Source: JBICIG01 sp043101605 (lineage in GTDB: Bacteria; Planctomycetota; Phycisphaerae; Phycisphaerales; UBA1924). Taken from it: a DNA stretch of 8,071 nt. The position numbers and the translations under genes are program-made. This document shows positions 6,067 to 8,071 of this stretch, in pieces. Numbering within the stretch: the stretch's first letter is position 1; each line of letters opens with the position of its first letter. The DNA is taken from contig JBICIG010000058.1 of NCBI GenBank assembly GCA_043101605.1, forward strand, positions 1-8,071, read 5' to 3'. The notes beneath the pieces are model-generated. The model was not told the origin of the DNA, did not search any database, and was given only the letters and a program-made list of their open reading frames with translations.

Positions 6067-6681
6067 GTGACCCGACCGACCGATGAACAACTGCTGGCGG
6101 CCCATCGCCGGGGCGACGACGAGGCCCTGCGCGAACTCGTGGAGCGATACCACGGCGAGCTCTTCCGATTCCTTTATCGGCTCGTGGGCGATCGGGCCGC
6201 CGCCGAGGATGTCTTCCAGGACGCCTTCCTGCAGGTCCACCTCTCGGCCGACTCATTCGATACCAGCCGCAGATTCCGACCATGGTTGTTCACCATCGCG
6301 GCGAACAAAGGGCGCGACTACCTGCGTAAGAAGGGTCGCCGACGCGAGAGGGAACTGTCGGCACCGGTCGGGGGAAACTCCGGCGCCGGGGGAGGACGCC
6401 CCGCTGCATTTGTGGACCTGATGGAGATCGATATCCCGGGCCCGGAAACCGGGCTCGACCGCGAGGAACGCGACCGGATGGTGCAGGAAGCGCTCGCCGG
6501 GTTATCGCCCACGCTCCGGGAGATTCTGCTGCTGGCGTACTTCCAGCGGCTCAGCTACGCCCAGATCGCCGACGACCTCGGCATTCCTCTGGGCACCGTC
6601 AAGTCGAGGCTGCACGCCGCCGTCGCCTCGTTCGCCAAGCACTGGAGCCGCGTCTCGGCCAAGCACGGCCAGAGCGACTGA
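6067..6681 (+). CDS. ECF sigma factor B (sigma-70 family, group 4)
   Basis: A 204-residue protein. Region 2 covers about residues 7-90: D6-E-Q-L-L-A-A-H-R-R-G-D, then A46-E-D-V-F-Q-D-A-F-L-Q-V, the canonical ECF core-binding segment, then F70-R-P-W-L-F-T-I-A-A-N-K-G-R-D-Y-L-R. A variable linker is rich in Gly, Pro and Ala (about 91-135). Region 4 (about 143-192) holds L146-S-P-T-L-R-E and an HTH reading S163-Y-A-Q-I-A-D-D-L-G-I-P-L-G-T-V-K-S-R-L, a textbook match. The GTG at 6067 is chosen because family similarity begins within a few residues and no ATG is available. The Shine-Dalgarno is poor, and a start slightly upstream cannot be excluded. The frame is open far upstream, but that part lies over the DUF4286 gene. 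It lies 39 bp before the duplicated-domain membrane protein, its probable regulator. Its recognition helix differs from that of sigma A, so the two likely read different promoters. Confidence 0.92.
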   Translation: MTRPTDEQLLAAHRRGDDEALRELVERYHGELFRFLYRLVGDRAAAEDVFQDAFLQVHLSADSFDTSRRFRPWLFTIAANKGRDYLRKKGRRRERELSAPVGGNSGAGGGRPAAFVDLMEIDIPGPETGLDREERDRMVQEALAGLSPTLREILLLAYFQRLSYAQIADDLGIPLGTVKSRLHAAVASFAKHWSRVSAKHGQSD

Positions 6682-6702
6682 CCCGATGCCCGCACGCCGA
6701 CC

Positions 6703-6709
6703 AAGAGGA
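6703..6709 (+). promoter_or_regulatory. Ribosome binding site of the sigma B partner gene
   Basis: AAGAGGA lies 11 nt before ATG 6721, slightly long spacing but the only purine-rich match in the 39-bp gap. Confidence 0.5.
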
Positions 6710-6720
6710 CCCATCACCCC

Positions 6721-7944
6721 ATGAGCGAGGAACTCACCCAGTCGGACACCCACGCATTCGAGCTCTCGCTGACCGATCAGGAAGCACTCGACGCCCTGAT
6801 CGCCGCGGGGCTCGATCCAGACGCCGTCGAGCCGGCCCTCCAACACCGCGCCCGGGCCGTCGCCTCGATTCTTGGCGTGCTCGAAGCCGAGTCCGTGGCC
6901 TGCGACCCCTCCCTGATCGATGTCACCATGGTCCGCGTTCGCCGCTCTTCGTCCGGCATCACCGGCGATGAGCCCGTGCTGAGCGGTCACGACGCCGAGG
7001 CCCTCGACGCCCTGGTCCTCGCAGGTTTCGAGGTCGGGCGCGTCCCCAGCGCGCTGCGCGATCGCGCCGCCGCCCATCTCGCCCTCGGCGAACTCGTGCG
7101 GGCCGATGCCGACGCCCCGTCCGGCACCCGGCTCATCGAGTCCACCCTCGCCCGCGTGCAGGACGCGATCGACCGCCAGGACGGGCTGATGTCCTTCGAA
7201 CGCCGCCGATCCATGGCCCGTGTTTCCTGGTCCGATCTCATCTCCGTCGCGGCGGTCCTTTTGCTGGGCGCGTCGGTTCTCTGGCCCGTCCTGAGCGCTG
7301 CCCGCTCCAGCCAGATCCAGGCCGCGTGCGCCCAGAGCATGCACGCCGCCGCATTCGGTCTCGGGAGCTACGCATCGAGCAACGACGGTTCGCTCCCCAT
7401 GGTCACCGCCGGGTTCGGCGGGCGGACCTGGTGGAATGTCGGCGAGAAGCCAGACGAGTCGAACTCCGCCAACCTCTTCCACCTTGTCGGGGCCGACTAC
7501 GCCTCGCTCGCCGACCTCGCCTGCGCCGGCAACCCGCTCGCCCCGACCAACCGCACCGATTCCCTCACCCATGACTGGCGCAGGCTCGAGGAAGTCTCCT
7601 TCAGCTACCGCGTCATGCCCCGGGGCGAACGCCCCCGCTGGATCGGCTCCGGGCGGGTCGTTGTCATGGCCGATCGTTCACCGGTCGTCCTCCGGGCCGT
7701 CCGCGGACACCTGATCGACCCGGAGGAAAGCTCCCCCAACCACCGCGGCATGGGGCAGCATGTCCTCTGGAACGACGGCAGCGCCCAATGGACCGAGTCG
7801 CCCATTCTCGAGAACGGCGACAACCTCTGGCTCCCCCGCCCCATTGAGGCCGCCATCGAGCAGGCACGCCGCGGCGAACGCATCCGCCCCATCCGAGGCA
7901 CCGAGACCCCCGCCGCGATGGACGATGCTTTCGTCGGACCCTGA
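6721..7944 (+). CDS. Membrane protein with duplicated cytoplasmic domain and pseudopilin/DUF1559-like C-terminus; candidate sigma B regulator
   Basis: A 407-residue protein in three parts. Residues 1-165 are a soluble helical segment with two copies of one unit (about 21-73 and 93-146). Residues 171-191 form a membrane helix (ISVAAVLLLGASVLWPVL) after basic R161-R-R and R167, so the N-terminal part should be cytoplasmic. Residues 192-407 look extracytoplasmic and recall planctomycete DUF1559 / prepilin-type proteins: after the helix comes A193-A-R-S-S-Q-I-Q-A-A-C-A-Q-S-M, which parallels the family's R-x-x-x-C-x-x-N-L stretch. Then come a region ending S219-S-N-D-G-S-L-P and the near-terminal N340-H-R-G-M-G-Q-H-V-L-W-N-D-G-S-A-Q-W, matching the H-x-G...VL..DG signature. 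The usual prepilin start GFTLxE at the N-terminus is absent, because the helix is internal. Directly after an ECF sigma gene, with an N-in single-pass topology, it is a likely anti-sigma-type regulator; this is inference, and no known anti-sigma motif is visible. The ATG start has a moderate ribosome binding site. Confidence 0.88.
   Translation: MSEELTQSDTHAFELSLTDQEALDALIAAGLDPDAVEPALQHRARAVASILGVLEAESVACDPSLIDVTMVRVRRSSSGITGDEPVLSGHDAEALDALVLAGFEVGRVPSALRDRAAAHLALGELVRADADAPSGTRLIESTLARVQDAIDRQDGLMSFERRRSMARVSWSDLISVAAVLLLGASVLWPVLSAARSSQIQAACAQSMHAAAFGLGSYASSNDGSLPMVTAGFGGRTWWNVGEKPDESNSANLFHLVGADYASLADLACAGNPLAPTNRTDSLTHDWRRLEEVSFSYRVMPRGERPRWIGSGRVVVMADRSPVVLRAVRGHLIDPEESSPNHRGMGQHVLWNDGSAQWTESPILENGDNLWLPRPIEAAIEQARRGERIRPIRGTETPAAMDDAFVGP
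6781..7158 (+). repeat. Tandem protein-level duplication in the sigma B partner
   Basis: Residues 21-73 and 93-146 align with a 72-73 residue offset. Shared positions include EALDAL (21-26 / 93-98), AG (29-30 / 101-102), V36/V108, AL (39-40 / 111-112), RA (43-44 / 115-116), LI (65-66 / 138-139), T69/T142 and RV (72-73 / 145-146). The DNA copies have diverged, so the duplication is old. Confidence 0.75.
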
Positions 7945-7951
7945 TCGCCCG

Positions 7952-7980
7952 TTGCTCCCGCCCCCGACGCGGCCTATTGT
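7952..7980 (+). promoter_or_regulatory. Sigma-70-like promoter near the right end
   Basis: TTGCTC (7952-7957) and TATTGT (7975-7980) are separated by 17 bp, the best classical -35/-10 pair in the window. Transcription would start near 7987. No ATG or GTG follows before the window ends, so the transcript has a leader of at least about 85 nt, or is non-coding. Confidence 0.45.
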
Positions 7981-8037
7981 TGAGGCCCTCGAGCCTTCGG
8001 GAATCCGGTCCGATCCGGATCCGCGGCCGAGCAACCA

Positions 8038-8059
8038 CCGGGAGCCGCCAGGCTCCCGG
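8038..8059 (+). other. Strong 9-bp hairpin with a tetraloop
   Basis: CCGGGAGCC (8038-8046) pairs perfectly with GGCTCCCGG (8051-8059) around the loop GCCA. No T-run follows (the next bases are GCAGCGACAGG), so it is not a typical intrinsic terminator. It could be a T-less terminator for the sigma B operon, which ends 93 bp upstream, or a leader structure of the next gene. Confidence 0.45.
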
Positions 8060-8071
8060 GCAGCGACAGGC

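Noticed and set aside
6502..7572. 356-codon open frame on the minus strand
   Set aside because: It is a shadow of the sigma B partner gene: a Gly/Glu/Val-rich product without motifs, while the plus strand has a clear domain layout.

Overview
The window is GC-rich bacterial DNA with densely packed genes. Two ECF sigma factors of the kind expanded in planctomycetes lie close together. One membrane protein ends in the H-x-G...VL..DG signature of planctomycete DUF1559/prepilin-type proteins. Together these suggest a planctomycete, perhaps of the Phycisphaerae. This is an inference from gene content; no phylogenetic marker is present. There are no tRNA or rRNA genes, CRISPR arrays, insertion sequences or integrases, so it reads as ordinary chromosomal sequence with a regulatory theme.

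Left part (5-3578, + strand): a large membrane-anchored, mostly helical protein of unknown function overlaps by 4 bp (ATGA) a secreted protein with a four-cysteine zinc-ribbon-like motif. They look like the last two genes of an operon entering from the left. After a 71-bp gap carrying a promoter-like motif comes a free-standing OB-fold tRNA-binding protein related to the C-terminal domain of methionyl-tRNA synthetase.

Middle part (3600-5613, - strand): a three-gene operon reads leftwards, converging on the tRNA-binding gene. It encodes ECF sigma factor A, a single-pass membrane protein that is probably its anti-sigma factor, and a membrane-anchored or secreted coiled-coil protein. Both junctions are 4-bp stop/start overlaps with strong ribosome binding sites inside the preceding gene. 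The order resembles sigma / anti-sigma / extracytoplasmic sensor modules.

Right part (5669-7944, + strand): a small DUF4286-family gene is divergent from the sigma A operon. It is followed by ECF sigma factor B and a 407-residue membrane protein. That protein combines a duplicated helical N-terminal domain, one membrane helix and a pseudopilin/DUF1559-like C-terminal region; by position and topology it is the candidate regulator of sigma B. The last 127 bases hold a sigma-70-like promoter and a strong hairpin but no start codon, so they are probably the leader of a gene beyond the window.

The most interesting points are two unlike ECF signalling modules only about 450 bp apart, the anti-sigma-like/pseudopilin-like architecture, and a shared promoter motif (GCGTCSGCTANNNTCCG, with a partial copy on the other strand) placed so that two of the transcripts would be essentially leaderless.
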